This document shows, piece after piece, positions 1-6,957 of a stretch of 14,976 bases of DNA. The notes under the pieces are model-generated. The model ran no database searches. It saw nothing but the letters and a program-made list of their open reading frames with translations, and was not told where the DNA came from. Each line of letters opens with the position of its first letter. Position 1 is the first letter of the stretch. The stretch covers positions 1 to 14,976 of the forward strand of contig JAJYVC010000026.1 of assembly GCA_021792235.1 (NCBI GenBank), written 5' to 3'. Source of the DNA: Microcaldota archaeon. GTDB taxonomy: Archaea > Micrarchaeota > Micrarchaeia > Micrarchaeales > CABMGC01. The translations under genes were made by a program, and so were the position numbers.

Positions 1-1
1 G

Positions 2-522
2 TGCATAAATGACAACATAACATTCAGGCCGATATTACAGAAGACAAAGGACATAATCGATGTAGACAATGCAACTGCGGACAAGGGATATGACTCAGAA
101 GAAAACCACAGGTTTGCACATAAGGAGATTTGCGCCAACTCAGTCATACCGTTGCGATATGAGGTTCCACTGTGCCGAACTACGGGATTCTATAGGAGGA
201 AATTGCGGCGCAATTTCCCTTACGATATCATCACCAGAGGAGCAAAGTTGAGACAGTGAATTCGGTACAGAAAAGGAAGTTTGGTGATGAACTGCGTAGC
301 AGACTCTTGAAAATGCAGAGACGTGAGATGAAAGTTATTGATATTGTTTACAACATCCACAGATACATCAATTACTTTGTATCGGTGTTCCTAGGATTTC
401 TACAAAGCCTTACTAATAACTCCTTTGCAATTCATAAACAACCAAACCTTCTTACAGAAATGGCATTGTCCTCCATATATCCAAATCCCGAGCACGAATC
501 CTATGGGATTATCCAGAGTTAA
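2..522 (+). pseudogene. 3' remnant of a frameshifted IS4/IS5-superfamily DDE transposase
   Basis: Two reading frames joined end to end give the C-terminal part of a cut-and-paste transposase. The first frame (positions 2 to about 225, stop at 257-259) contains ATADKGYDSEENH, the [AG]-D-x-G-[YF] signature around the second catalytic Asp, then VPLCRTTGFYRRKLRRNF. The match then moves to the next frame (to 522), which reads HQRSKVETVNSVQK and KRKFGDELRSR. Restoring one base near 225-228 (a T giving a Tyr codon) rebuilds the Y-(2)-R-(3)-E-(6)-K motif that carries the catalytic Glu. The element is therefore inactive here. Residues past FLGFLQS (about 411) may be outside the original protein. The 5' part and first catalytic Asp lie left of the window. 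Terminal inverted repeats could not be identified. Family-level assignment is good; the exact IS name is unknown. Confidence 0.8.
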
Positions 523-710
523 ACCTTAAAAGCTGCATATATAGTAAATTATGTCTATACTATGTTTATTTGGACTGCATAAATGGGCCAAGTAAATATG
601 AAACTTTGCATGGAGGTAAACTCAAGCCTAGATGGCGATGTTCCTCTTGTGGTAAGTTTAAAATAGTCTTTAGAAGTGACATTTGGGCCTCTATATATAA
701 CCCCAAATGA
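438..710 (+). pseudogene. possible decayed zinc-ribbon fragment (second transposase remnant?)
   Basis: A 90-codon stretch without stops, bounded by stops at 435-437 and 708-710, has no ATG near its beginning. It contains LDCINGPSKYETLH followed by KPRWRCSSCGKF. This resembles the N-terminal zinc ribbon of many IS transposases (CxxC, about 15-20 residues, RYRCxxCG), but the second Cys of the first pair is Gly (CING), so the metal site is incomplete. It overlaps the end of the preceding transposase remnant in another frame, which suggests nested or deleted IS copies. No catalytic region follows: the frame stops just before the tRNA. The transposase reading is an inference from one motif; it could also be a chance open frame. 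Confidence 0.35.
680..709. repeat. 8-bp perfect inverted repeat beside the tRNA 3' end
   Basis: CATTTGGG at 680-687 and CCCAAATG at 702-709 are perfect reverse complements around a 14-nt loop that contains CTATATATAA. It lies 5 bp beyond the 3' end of the minus-strand tRNA, between it and the IS debris. It could be an RNA hairpin past the tRNA transcript, an IS-end relic or chance. No T-run follows on the minus strand, so an intrinsic terminator is not well supported. Confidence 0.4.
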
Positions 711-714
711 AATT

Positions 715-789
715 TGCTCCGACCGGGATTTGAACCCGGGTTTCAGCCGTGAGAGGGCTGCATCCTTGACCGGACTAGATTATCGGAGC
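715..789 (-). tRNA. tRNA-Glu (anticodon CUC)
   Basis: The reverse complement folds as a full cloverleaf. The acceptor stem is GCTCCGA paired with TCGGAGC plus discriminator A. The D-stem is ATCT/GGAT (one T-G pair) with a loop carrying GG. The anticodon stem is CAGCC/GGCTG around loop CTCTCAC, giving anticodon CTC for GAG (Glu). The variable segment is four bases, and the T-stem CCGGG/CCCGG encloses TTCAAAT. The 75-nt gene has no intron and no encoded CCA, so CCA must be added afterwards. It reads away from rfcL and sits next to IS debris, a common situation because tRNA genes are frequent integration sites. The shared AT-rich box at 818-826 is well placed for its transcription. Confidence 0.95.
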
Positions 790-817
790 AAACATTTATC
801 TTATCTCTATTGCATTG

Positions 818-826
818 TTTATTATA
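818..826. promoter_or_regulatory. shared TATA-like box between tRNA-Glu and rfcL
   Basis: TTTATTATA on the plus strand reads TATAATAAA on the minus strand. It lies about 30 nt upstream of the tRNA 5' end, and about 25-30 nt upstream of positions 847-856, where rfcL translation must begin. One A/T box could therefore serve both directions, with a leaderless or nearly leaderless rfcL mRNA. Placement is by spacing only. Confidence 0.4.
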
Positions 827-855
827 CATTTCTCCCTGCCGGTGGTAATACGTCC

Positions 856-2079
856 CTGTGCGAAAAGTATACGCCATACACGCTCAATGGAATAATAGGC
901 AACGACGCCGCGAAGGCCAAGCTCATGCAGTTCAGCATAGACGCCGTCGCAGGCAGGAAAACCCGCGCCGTGATGATATGTGGGCCGTCAGGAGTCGGCA
1001 AGACCTCAGCCGCGCATGCAATAGCATATTCAAACGGCTTCGACATAGTTGAGCTCAATGCAAGCGATTACAGGGATGCGAAGACTCTGGAGACTCGGAT
1101 ACTCCCGCTTGCCAGCACAAGGGGCCTGTTCAGCAAGCGTAGCCTCATGCTGTTCGACGAGGTCGACGAGCTCTCCAAGCTGGATTCGGGCTGCGAAAGG
1201 GTGATACTCAAGCTGATAAACGAGTCAAGGCATCCCATAGTACTAATAGCAAACGATTACTGGAGCAGGAAGGTTGCCTTCCTCAGGGATGCAGTAGACA
1301 GGGTAGATTTCAAAAGGCCTGGCACGGCAGAGGTGCTTGCGCTGCTGCAGAGGATATTATCGGACGAAAAGAAGGATATAGGGCAGGACATCCTGCTGGA
1401 GATAGCAAAGAGAAGCAATGGGGATGTGAGGGGCGCGATAAACGATCTAGAACTCATGATCGACGCAAAGCCGGAGCTTATCGACTCCCTCGGTCTGCGC
1501 GACAGGAAAGCCGAGATATTCAGCGTGCTCGACAAGATATTCTACTCCGGCAGTTTTGACATCGCAAGGAATGCCATAATTTCGGCCGATGTCGATATGG
1601 ACATGCTGCTCAACTGGATAGGTCAGAACATTCCGGGAAAGTATCTCTCCAAGATGTGCGTTTACGACGCATATGAGAGCCTCTCTAAGGCCAGCATGTT
1701 TACAGAAAAGGCGTCAAGGAAGAGTTATTACGGATACCTGCGCTATGCAAGCGTGCTCATGTCAGCGGGCGTATCGCTTGCAGGCAACGGTAATGTGAGC
1801 AGGCTCACTCCATACGTCTTCCCGTCCAGGATAAGCAGGCTCAGCAAGACCAAGAAGTCAAGAGATGCCATGAATGCCATAGCACTTAAGCTCTCTCCAG
1901 AGCTCCACGCCAATAGGAAGACGATAATAAACGATTACTTTCCGATAATGAGCCTCATGATAAATACTGCAATAGAGCAATACGGAGGCGAAACAGTGCA
2001 GGAATACATGTTCAGGACGTACAAGCTTGAGAAGGAGGATGTGGCTACAATAGCTGGATACTCTAAGTTTGGTTCTTAG
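856..2079 (+). CDS. rfcL: replication factor C large subunit (clamp loader)
   Basis: RFC-L loads the PCNA sliding clamp onto primed DNA together with the small RFC subunits. From the proposed start it has about 407 residues. Near the N-terminus is EKYTPYTLNGIIGN, the RFC box equivalent of EKYRPK. The Walker A motif GPSGVGKT is at residues 43-50, Walker B LMLFDEVDEL begins near 97, sensor 1 is in LIANDYW, and sensor 2 is in SNGDVRGAINDLE. The C-terminal collar region includes SYYGYLRYASVLMS. The start is a problem: between the tRNA (ending at 789) and the RFC box there is no in-frame ATG, GTG or TTG. CTG at 856 or ACG at 850 are the best candidates, with GGTGGT (841-846) upstream as a possible ribosome-binding site. 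The next canonical start, GTG at 676, would make the protein run antisense through the tRNA. Its last 17 bp overlap the end of pheT. Confidence 0.93.
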   Translation: MCEKYTPYTLNGIIGNDAAKAKLMQFSIDAVAGRKTRAVMICGPSGVGKTSAAHAIAYSNGFDIVELNASDYRDAKTLETRILPLASTRGLFSKRSLMLFDEVDELSKLDSGCERVILKLINESRHPIVLIANDYWSRKVAFLRDAVDRVDFKRPGTAEVLALLQRILSDEKKDIGQDILLEIAKRSNGDVRGAINDLELMIDAKPELIDSLGLRDRKAEIFSVLDKIFYSGSFDIARNAIISADVDMDMLLNWIGQNIPGKYLSKMCVYDAYESLSKASMFTEKASRKSYYGYLRYASVLMSAGVSLAGNGNVSRLTPYVFPSRISRLSKTKKSRDAMNAIALKLSPELHANRKTIINDYFPIMSLMINTAIEQYGGETVQEYMFRTYKLEKEDVATIAGYSKFGS

Positions 2080-3718
2080 GGTAGAGCGAGTCCAGGACAA
2101 GCTCCAATGCTATCCCAGCTTCCTCTATACCGAAATTCTTAAGCACCTCCGGATGAAGCTCTCCGAAGAATCCTACATCCGCTCCGCCTACCGTAATCTT
2201 CGCACACCTTCCTTCTATGAATGCTTTATGGCCGGATCCTGATACTGTATAATCGATTCCTAGGGCATACAGAAGGCCTTCCACCGCAGCCTTCGAATCA
2301 TTGAAGTTTGCCTTGGGGTTTACCGATACGAATGCGAGCCTGTTAGACTCCACTGGCCTTCCCATCCTTTCCTCAAATGCTAGGTCTACCTCGAATATGC
2401 CCTGCGGCATACTCTCGTGCCCCGACTGGCCCAGATTGCCCAGGAGCGAAGGGAGGAGCCATGTCCTGAGCATCGTTATCGATTCGGTGTTTGAATTCTT
2501 GAGAAGTATGGCGTTTGCGCCTTCGATTCCCGCCTTTGCGAAGTTGTTCTGAGCATTGGTAAGGTACGAGTTAGTGCATTCAGAGAATCCAAGGCCTATC
2601 ATTATGTCTGATGCCCTCCTGTTGAATTCGGTCTTCGTCTCAAGCCTCCCTGGCTGCGAGTACTGTATGGGCAGAGGATTTATGTACTCATAACCGTAGC
2701 CTATCGCGATATCCTCGATCACGTCCTGCTCGTCTATCACGTCCAGCCTGTATTCCGGTATGCAGAATCTTATGTCATTGCCAACCATGCCCGCTTCATA
2801 GCCCATCTTGTTGGCCAGCGAGATTATGTTATTGTATCCTATGCCCACTCCTATCTCTAGCTCTGCCCGCTTTATAGGTATCGTCATGTACCTCTTCGCC
2901 ATAACTGGGGACAGGACAGTTTTGCCATCATAATTTATCTTCACCCTGCGGGTCCTAGCCCCAAGGTCTATGAATATGGCCGCAAGCAGCTCAGTTACCT
3001 TGTTCACCGCATATTCGGAAACGCCTGTTATGTCAACAAACACGTTCCTGGTTGAAGGGGTGATCCTGGTCCTCTCGGAGTTGAGTATCGGTATGAATGC
3101 TATAGGACCTTCAGAATCCGACAATGCGGGATAAAACTGCCTGACCTCGTCGCGTATGGCGCCGCCGTACTGCTTTCCCTTCTCTTCGGTCTCCAGTACC
3201 TTACTGAACTTCATCTTTGACCTGTGCCCTAGCGGAGCGAACTCTATGTCGCCTGCAGAACGATAGATGAGCGGTCCTTTTATTCTGTCAAGGTCATGAA
3301 AACCCATTGCAATCTTCCTGCGGTTCCTGCCGTACGTCTCGCAGAACTTCTCTGAAAAGTTTATCAGGTTCAGTACGAGGTCATCGCTCATCTCGACTCC
3401 GAAAGCCGCGACCGCAGAAATGAAAGGCCTCACTGCAGCCACGCTCTTGTCAACGGTTATCTCCAGTGCAGGTTCCTCATCCTCAATCTCGTAGTGGAAC
3501 CTTCTGGACTTGTGCATGAAGTTCTTTATCGTCCTTGCAAGTCCCACGGCGTCAAGCAGGTCCAGCCTGTTTGCCGTTATCTCAACCGCGATGTCTTCTT
3601 CTCCAACGGCCTCCACCGCGAAGCCAAGCTTCGATATGTATTCAGAGAACTTCCTGTCGTCCATTCCCTTGCCTATGAGACCGTAAAGGTACTTCCTGTT
3701 AATTGATATTACCGGCAT
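2063..3718 (-). CDS. pheT: phenylalanyl-tRNA synthetase beta subunit
   Basis: This subunit partners PheS in the heterotetrameric synthetase that charges tRNA-Phe in the cytoplasm. The 551-residue length fits archaeal PheT. It begins MPVISINRKYLYGLIGK, and EITANRLDLLDAVGLAR matches the conserved EVTPNRPDxLSxxGLAR block. The B3/4 editing region follows (RNRRKIAMGFHDLDRI and the segment to about 230), then a B5-like domain (IPEYRLDVIDEQDVIEDIAI) and the synthetase-like core. An in-frame start 10 codons upstream (3748) lies inside pheS; ATG at 3718 is preferred because it is 2 nt after the pheS stop, with GGAGGG about 9 nt upstream. It is co-transcribed with pheS. It converges with rfcL and overlaps its end by 17 bp. 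Confidence 0.96.
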   Translation of the reverse strand: MPVISINRKYLYGLIGKGMDDRKFSEYISKLGFAVEAVGEEDIAVEITANRLDLLDAVGLARTIKNFMHKSRRFHYEIEDEEPALEITVDKSVAAVRPFISAVAAFGVEMSDDLVLNLINFSEKFCETYGRNRRKIAMGFHDLDRIKGPLIYRSAGDIEFAPLGHRSKMKFSKVLETEEKGKQYGGAIRDEVRQFYPALSDSEGPIAFIPILNSERTRITPSTRNVFVDITGVSEYAVNKVTELLAAIFIDLGARTRRVKINYDGKTVLSPVMAKRYMTIPIKRAELEIGVGIGYNNIISLANKMGYEAGMVGNDIRFCIPEYRLDVIDEQDVIEDIAIGYGYEYINPLPIQYSQPGRLETKTEFNRRASDIMIGLGFSECTNSYLTNAQNNFAKAGIEGANAILLKNSNTESITMLRTWLLPSLLGNLGQSGHESMPQGIFEVDLAFEERMGRPVESNRLAFVSVNPKANFNDSKAAVEGLLYALGIDYTVSGSGHKAFIEGRCAKITVGGADVGFFGELHPEVLKNFGIEEAGIALELVLDSLYPKNQT

Positions 3719-3720
3719 GG

Positions 3721-5214
3721 CTATACAACCCTCCTGCTGCGCAGCCATCCAACGCCATTGTTGTACAGTTCGGATATGTTGGATATGCTCCTATCCTTTA
3801 TCAGCATCGTCCTGTCAAGGCCAGGTCCCCATGCCAGCACGGATATCTTCTTCCTGCTTACTCCAGTTATCTCCTCCCTTATCATGCCAGCGCCTCCAAG
3901 TTCTATCCACTCATCCCTGCCTTCATAATATGCCATGAATTCAACTCCAGGCTCAACGAACGGGAAGTAGGACGGCTTGAATTTTATCTTCACGCCTAAG
4001 GATCCATAAAGCTTGGTCAGCTCGTCGAAAAGGTTAGAAAGAGTTAGGTTCCTGCCTATCACCATGCCATCATGCTGGTAGAAGTCAGCAAGGTGCCTGT
4101 AATCCACAGTCTCGTTCCTAAATACCCTGCCAACGGAGAATAGCTTTATTGGAAGCGTGTAATCCTCCGGGTTCTTTTTGAGTGCGTCTATTATCTTATA
4201 AAGGTACCGGGAAGACACGCTTGTTGTGTGCGTCCTAAGGAGCATCTGTCCGGCTATGTCTTCTCTCCACTCGAAGTGCCAGCCCTTCTTATGCGCTTTC
4301 TTTACCGTATTCACATAGGCGAGTTTTCCGAAATTCTCGTTCTTTAGGTTTGATACGTAGAAGGTATCCTGCGCATCCCTTGCAGGATGGTCCTGTGGCA
4401 CGAAGAGCGAATCAAATACCCAGAACGAGGACTCTACCGCAGGCCCAGATATTTCTGTGTAACCCATGCCAACATAAGCATCCTTTAGTTTGTCTATAAG
4501 CCTCTTCAGCGGATGCTTCATTGCCGGAACCTGCCGCTCAACGTCCACCATGACATCATACTTCTTTAATCCATGAGTTTTCCACGAACCGCTTGATATA
4601 ACTGCTCGGTCCACTTCCTCTATGAGGTCAGTGTCCTCTTTATCTACGTGCTTCCTACCCTCACCGGTGAGCTCTACGCTGCTTATTACTGACTGTTTGC
4701 GTACTTCTACAAGCCCTCTCCTGGAAAGCTCTGTGAGCAGACTGCCATCGTGCATTGCTGTCCTGATATCGTCAGGGTTCTTGCTTATCGACCTAAGCAG
4801 ATCTCCCATAGCGATTCCTGCAGTAGCTGCCCTCCTTCCCTCAGCAGTGAGCCTGAGCATTCCTCCATCTATGTCTATGAGGCCCAGTTTCTTTCCCCAC
4901 TGCAAGCCTATCCTCTGGCTGCCATCAAGATCTGCGGCTTTGAGGCTGCCCTTAACCAGGTTCTTCACGAGAAGCTCTTCAGGTAGTCCATCCTTCGCGT
5001 ACTCCTTCCCCTCTTTGCTTAGAGAGATCCTCCCAGATTCCTCATAGGATATGGAAACCATCCCCTTCTCCTTCAGATTCTCAAGGGCCCACATGACTTC
5101 GTCCCTTCCGATTCCGGAGGCAGATACCAGCTCCGAAAGCGAGGATTTTCCGCTTTTTTTCAGAGCATCCAATACCGACGATTCATATCTATGCACTGAA
5201 ACACCTTCATGCAA
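3721..5214 (-). CDS. pheS: phenylalanyl-tRNA synthetase alpha subunit
   Basis: This is the catalytic subunit of Phe-tRNA synthetase (phenylalanine + ATP + tRNA-Phe to Phe-tRNA). It has 497 residues. The N-terminal part (about 1-200) has winged-helix-like repeats such as SLSELVSASGIGRDEV and ELSRRGLVEVRK, as in archaeal/eukaryotic alpha subunits. Class II motif 1 lies around 234-264 (HPLKRLIDKLKDAYVGMGY), motif 2 around 359-383 (VGRVFRNETVDYRHLADFYQ), and motif 3 around 440-470 (GAGMIREEITGV, LAWGPGLDRTM). The longest start is TTG at 5214, overlapping the upstream stop by 8 nt. GTG at 5196 is an alternative, giving M-HRYESSVLDALKK with AAGGTG just upstream. No ATG fits. The operon is membrane protein, pheS, pheT. 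Confidence 0.96.
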   Translation of the reverse strand: MHEGVSVHRYESSVLDALKKSGKSSLSELVSASGIGRDEVMWALENLKEKGMVSISYEESGRISLSKEGKEYAKDGLPEELLVKNLVKGSLKAADLDGSQRIGLQWGKKLGLIDIDGGMLRLTAEGRRAATAGIAMGDLLRSISKNPDDIRTAMHDGSLLTELSRRGLVEVRKQSVISSVELTGEGRKHVDKEDTDLIEEVDRAVISSGSWKTHGLKKYDVMVDVERQVPAMKHPLKRLIDKLKDAYVGMGYTEISGPAVESSFWVFDSLFVPQDHPARDAQDTFYVSNLKNENFGKLAYVNTVKKAHKKGWHFEWREDIAGQMLLRTHTTSVSSRYLYKIIDALKKNPEDYTLPIKLFSVGRVFRNETVDYRHLADFYQHDGMVIGRNLTLSNLFDELTKLYGSLGVKIKFKPSYFPFVEPGVEFMAYYEGRDEWIELGGAGMIREEITGVSRKKISVLAWGPGLDRTMLIKDRSISNISELYNNGVGWLRSRRVV

Positions 5215-5977
5215 ATACTTTCACGTAAACGTAAACAGCGAATATGCTTGCCAGTATTATTATCAGCAGGTATATCTGCTGCGTGAAGTTCTCGTACAGG
5301 TTGGAGAAATACGTAGTTACCTCGTTCTGCAGCGACTGTGTGGAGAGATAGGAGAACGAAAATTCTGAAAGCGGCTCACCTTCGTACCATGAGAATACTG
5401 TGTCGTTGTTGTAATTCCCTATGAAATTCGGATACGGGAAGTCTGGTTCAGGATACACCGACACCACGCTGGTATCCTTTGGTATTATTATGTTGAATCT
5501 GGCGTTCTGCGGCAGGGCCTCTCCGCTCTGCGTATGCTCGAAGTTCAATGCAGCGCTGTCGAACGTGTAAACAAACTTTCTGGGACCTATGTTCTGCACA
5601 GTGGTTATATTGTAGGCCACGTACCTCATTGTGAGCAGGGCCTGCGCCCCCTGCCCGTAATTGTTTATTATAGGTCCGGGCAGGAATGTGAATCCAGCTA
5701 TGCTTGAGTTGGGATTGAATATATGCTGTATTAGAAGGTTCGTGTGAAGCACCGTGCTCCAGTCGCTCAGAGTCAGATTTATAGATTGCCTGTCCTGCAG
5801 GTACTGGCCTATAGAGCTGTTGCTCATGTTCACCAGCAAGGTCTCAACTACCTCGGCGCTCGTATTCTTGCTAAGTATTACTGTCGTATTCAGGTATGTG
5901 ACGTTAAGGTAGGCGAAGACGTTAGTTGACAGAAGGCATAACGGGATAATGTACAGAAGCAATTTCCTCATAGGCAT
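5207..5977 (-). CDS. exported, membrane-anchored sequon-rich protein of unknown function
   Basis: I do not recognise a family. The 256-residue protein starts MPMRKLLLYIIPLCLL, a signal peptide (charged N-region, hydrophobic core, likely cleavage after NVFA). It ends in one hydrophobic helix, IYLLIIILASIFAVYVYVKV, so a protein with its bulk outside the cell and a C-terminal anchor is expected. The ectodomain of about 210 residues looks beta-rich and has ten N-x-[ST] sequons (NVT, NTT, NTS, NMS, NSS twice, NLT, NIT, NDT, NFT), unusually dense and consistent with N-glycosylation. ATG at 5977 is chosen over an open extension to 6064 because it directly precedes the signal peptide and follows a TATA-like box by a suitable distance; ATG at 5971 is also possible. 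The stop lies inside the pheS start region, so it is the first gene of the pheS-pheT transcript. Confidence 0.8.
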   Translation of the reverse strand: MPMRKLLLYIIPLCLLSTNVFAYLNVTYLNTTVILSKNTSAEVVETLLVNMSNSSIGQYLQDRQSINLTLSDWSTVLHTNLLIQHIFNPNSSIAGFTFLPGPIINNYGQGAQALLTMRYVAYNITTVQNIGPRKFVYTFDSAALNFEHTQSGEALPQNARFNIIIPKDTSVVSVYPEPDFPYPNFIGNYNNDTVFSWYEGEPLSEFSFSYLSTQSLQNEVTTYFSNLYENFTQQIYLLIIILASIFAVYVYVKVFA

Positions 5978-6012
5978 CTTCTTTTTAGCTGAATATACTC
6001 TACTTACATTAT

Positions 6013-6024
6013 GATAATTTAAGG
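6013..6024 (-). promoter_or_regulatory. TATA-like promoter for the membrane protein-pheST operon
   Basis: Read on the minus strand the site is CCTTAAATTATC, a good archaeal TATA-like element. A start about 25 nt downstream would fall near 5993, leaving a leader of roughly 15 nt before the ATG at 5977. It sits in the 156-bp divergent region shared with the uL30 gene. Confidence 0.45.
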
Positions 6025-6083
6025 CTTTGTTTGCAATGCTCAAATACCCTGGTCCTGTTGCCATACGGCGGCCGTGCCAGAAA

Positions 6084-6096
6084 ACATTAAAAATGT
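6084..6096 (+). promoter_or_regulatory. TATA-like promoter for the uL30-uL15 operon
   Basis: ACATTAAAAATGT at the left edge of the AT-rich stretch upstream of uL30 has TATA-box character. Initiation about 25 nt downstream would be near 6115, giving a leader of about 20 nt to the ATG at 6134. Transcription starting there would exclude the upstream in-frame GTG at 6074 and supports the shorter protein. Confidence 0.35.
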
Positions 6097-6133
6097 TTGG
6101 AATACAAATAGATTAGTCTATAGGTCCTATTTT

Positions 6134-6559
6134 ATGAAGGCAGATCTCAATGGCAAATTAGTCGCAGTAGTAAGGGTGCGCGGCAGGATAGGGGTGAGAC
6201 GCTCGATAAACGAGACGCTGACCAGGCTCAACCTAAGCCGCGTCAATAGCGTAGCCTTGCTGTTCGGCTCCGGTTCGAACATAGGTATGATAAAGAAATG
6301 CAGCGATTTCGTCACCTTCGGAGAGATAAGCGCGGACTCGTTGGAAAGGGTGCTCAAGAAGGGTGGGGCAAAAGCCTCAAAGGAGGAGATAGATGTATTG
6401 ATGTCGGGAGGCAAGAAGGCAGGAGAGATAGTAAGACTTCCGATAAGGCTCAAGCCCCCAAGGCGAGGATACGAGGATACAAAGAGGAGCTATTCAAACG
6501 GCGGTGCGGTAGGATACCGCGGAGAGGCAATAAACGAACTGCTGAAGAGGATGGCGTGA
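6134..6559 (+). CDS. rpl30: 50S ribosomal protein uL30 (L30)
   Basis: Large-subunit protein of 141 residues. KLVAVVRVRGRIGVRRSI is the characteristic uL30 N-terminal strand, followed by INETLTRLNLSRVNSVALL and a C-terminal archaeal extension ending KRSYSNGGAVGYRG. ATG at 6134 gives the usual short lead-in before LVAVVRVRG; a GTG at 6074 would add 20 residues (PENIKNVWNTN...) that do not look like the family. It is followed after 4 bp by uL15, the standard order at the end of the archaeal spc operon. Confidence 0.93.
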   Translation: MKADLNGKLVAVVRVRGRIGVRRSINETLTRLNLSRVNSVALLFGSGSNIGMIKKCSDFVTFGEISADSLERVLKKGGAKASKEEIDVLMSGGKKAGEIVRLPIRLKPPRRGYEDTKRSYSNGGAVGYRGEAINELLKRMA

Positions 6560-6563
6560 TTTT

Positions 6564-6950
6564 ATGGTTATAAGGCAGAAGAGCAGGAGCAGGAGATTCC
6601 TTGGAACAAGGAGATGGGGTGCAGGTAACATAAAGAACAGGAGAGGATCAGGAAGCAGGGGAGGCGTAGGGCGCGCAGGAAAGAAGCACAAGTTCACCAG
6701 GATAGTAAAATACGAAAGGGAAAGGCTAAGGAAAAAGGGTTTTAGCCCCTACAGGAAGGAGCATCTTGCCGTCATAAATCTTGATGATGTCTCAAAGGCT
6801 GCACAAGGAAAGAACGAGGTCGAGCTTGCCGGCTACAAGGTCCTAGGAGGCGGGCGGCTCTCGGGCCCGATAAACGTGAAGGCCAGTGGATTCTCTAAGA
6901 ATGCATCTGAAAAGATAAAGCAGGCTGGCGGGCAAGCCAGTCAGCTGTAG
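6564..6950 (+). CDS. rpl15: 50S ribosomal protein uL15 (L15)
   Basis: Large-subunit protein of 128 residues. The N-terminal half is very basic and Gly/Arg-rich (SRSRRFLGTRRWGAG, GSGSRGGVGRAGKKHK), the extended rRNA-binding tail of uL15. The C-terminal part has VINLDDVSKAA and the globular strand pattern ELAGYKVLGGGRLSGPINVKA. The ATG follows the uL30 stop by 4 bp, with GGCGTGAT just upstream as a plausible ribosome-binding site. In most archaea secY follows; here a glycosyltransferase starts 7 bp later. Confidence 0.94.
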   Translation: MVIRQKSRSRRFLGTRRWGAGNIKNRRGSGSRGGVGRAGKKHKFTRIVKYERERLRKKGFSPYRKEHLAVINLDDVSKAAQGKNEVELAGYKVLGGGRLSGPINVKASGFSKNASEKIKQAGGQASQL

Positions 6951-6957
6951 TGTATTC

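Noticed and set aside
69..251. 60-codon frame starting at ATG 69
   Set aside because: It is a shadow of the transposase frame that reads ATADKGYDSEENH and the following conserved residues.
680..709. Hairpin as an intrinsic terminator for the tRNA
   Set aside because: No T-run follows on the minus strand; the repeat is listed only as an inverted repeat.
676..855. Extension of rfcL to the GTG at 676 (60 extra residues)
   Set aside because: The added residues are encoded by the antisense of tRNA-Glu and IS debris and do not resemble RFC-L N-termini, which begin a few residues before the EKY motif. Kept only as a fallback because no canonical start lies closer.
858..1052. GTG-initiated frame overlapping the start of rfcL
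   Set aside because: Out of frame with the clear Walker motifs, Arg-rich shadow composition, no homology recognised.
4622..5047. 141-codon plus-strand frame antisense to pheS
   Set aside because: Ser/Leu/Pro-rich translation typical of the antisense of a real gene; pheS on the other strand has full family motifs.
6074..6133. uL30 extension to GTG 6074
   Set aside because: The added 20 residues do not match the family, and the likely promoter lies downstream of that GTG.
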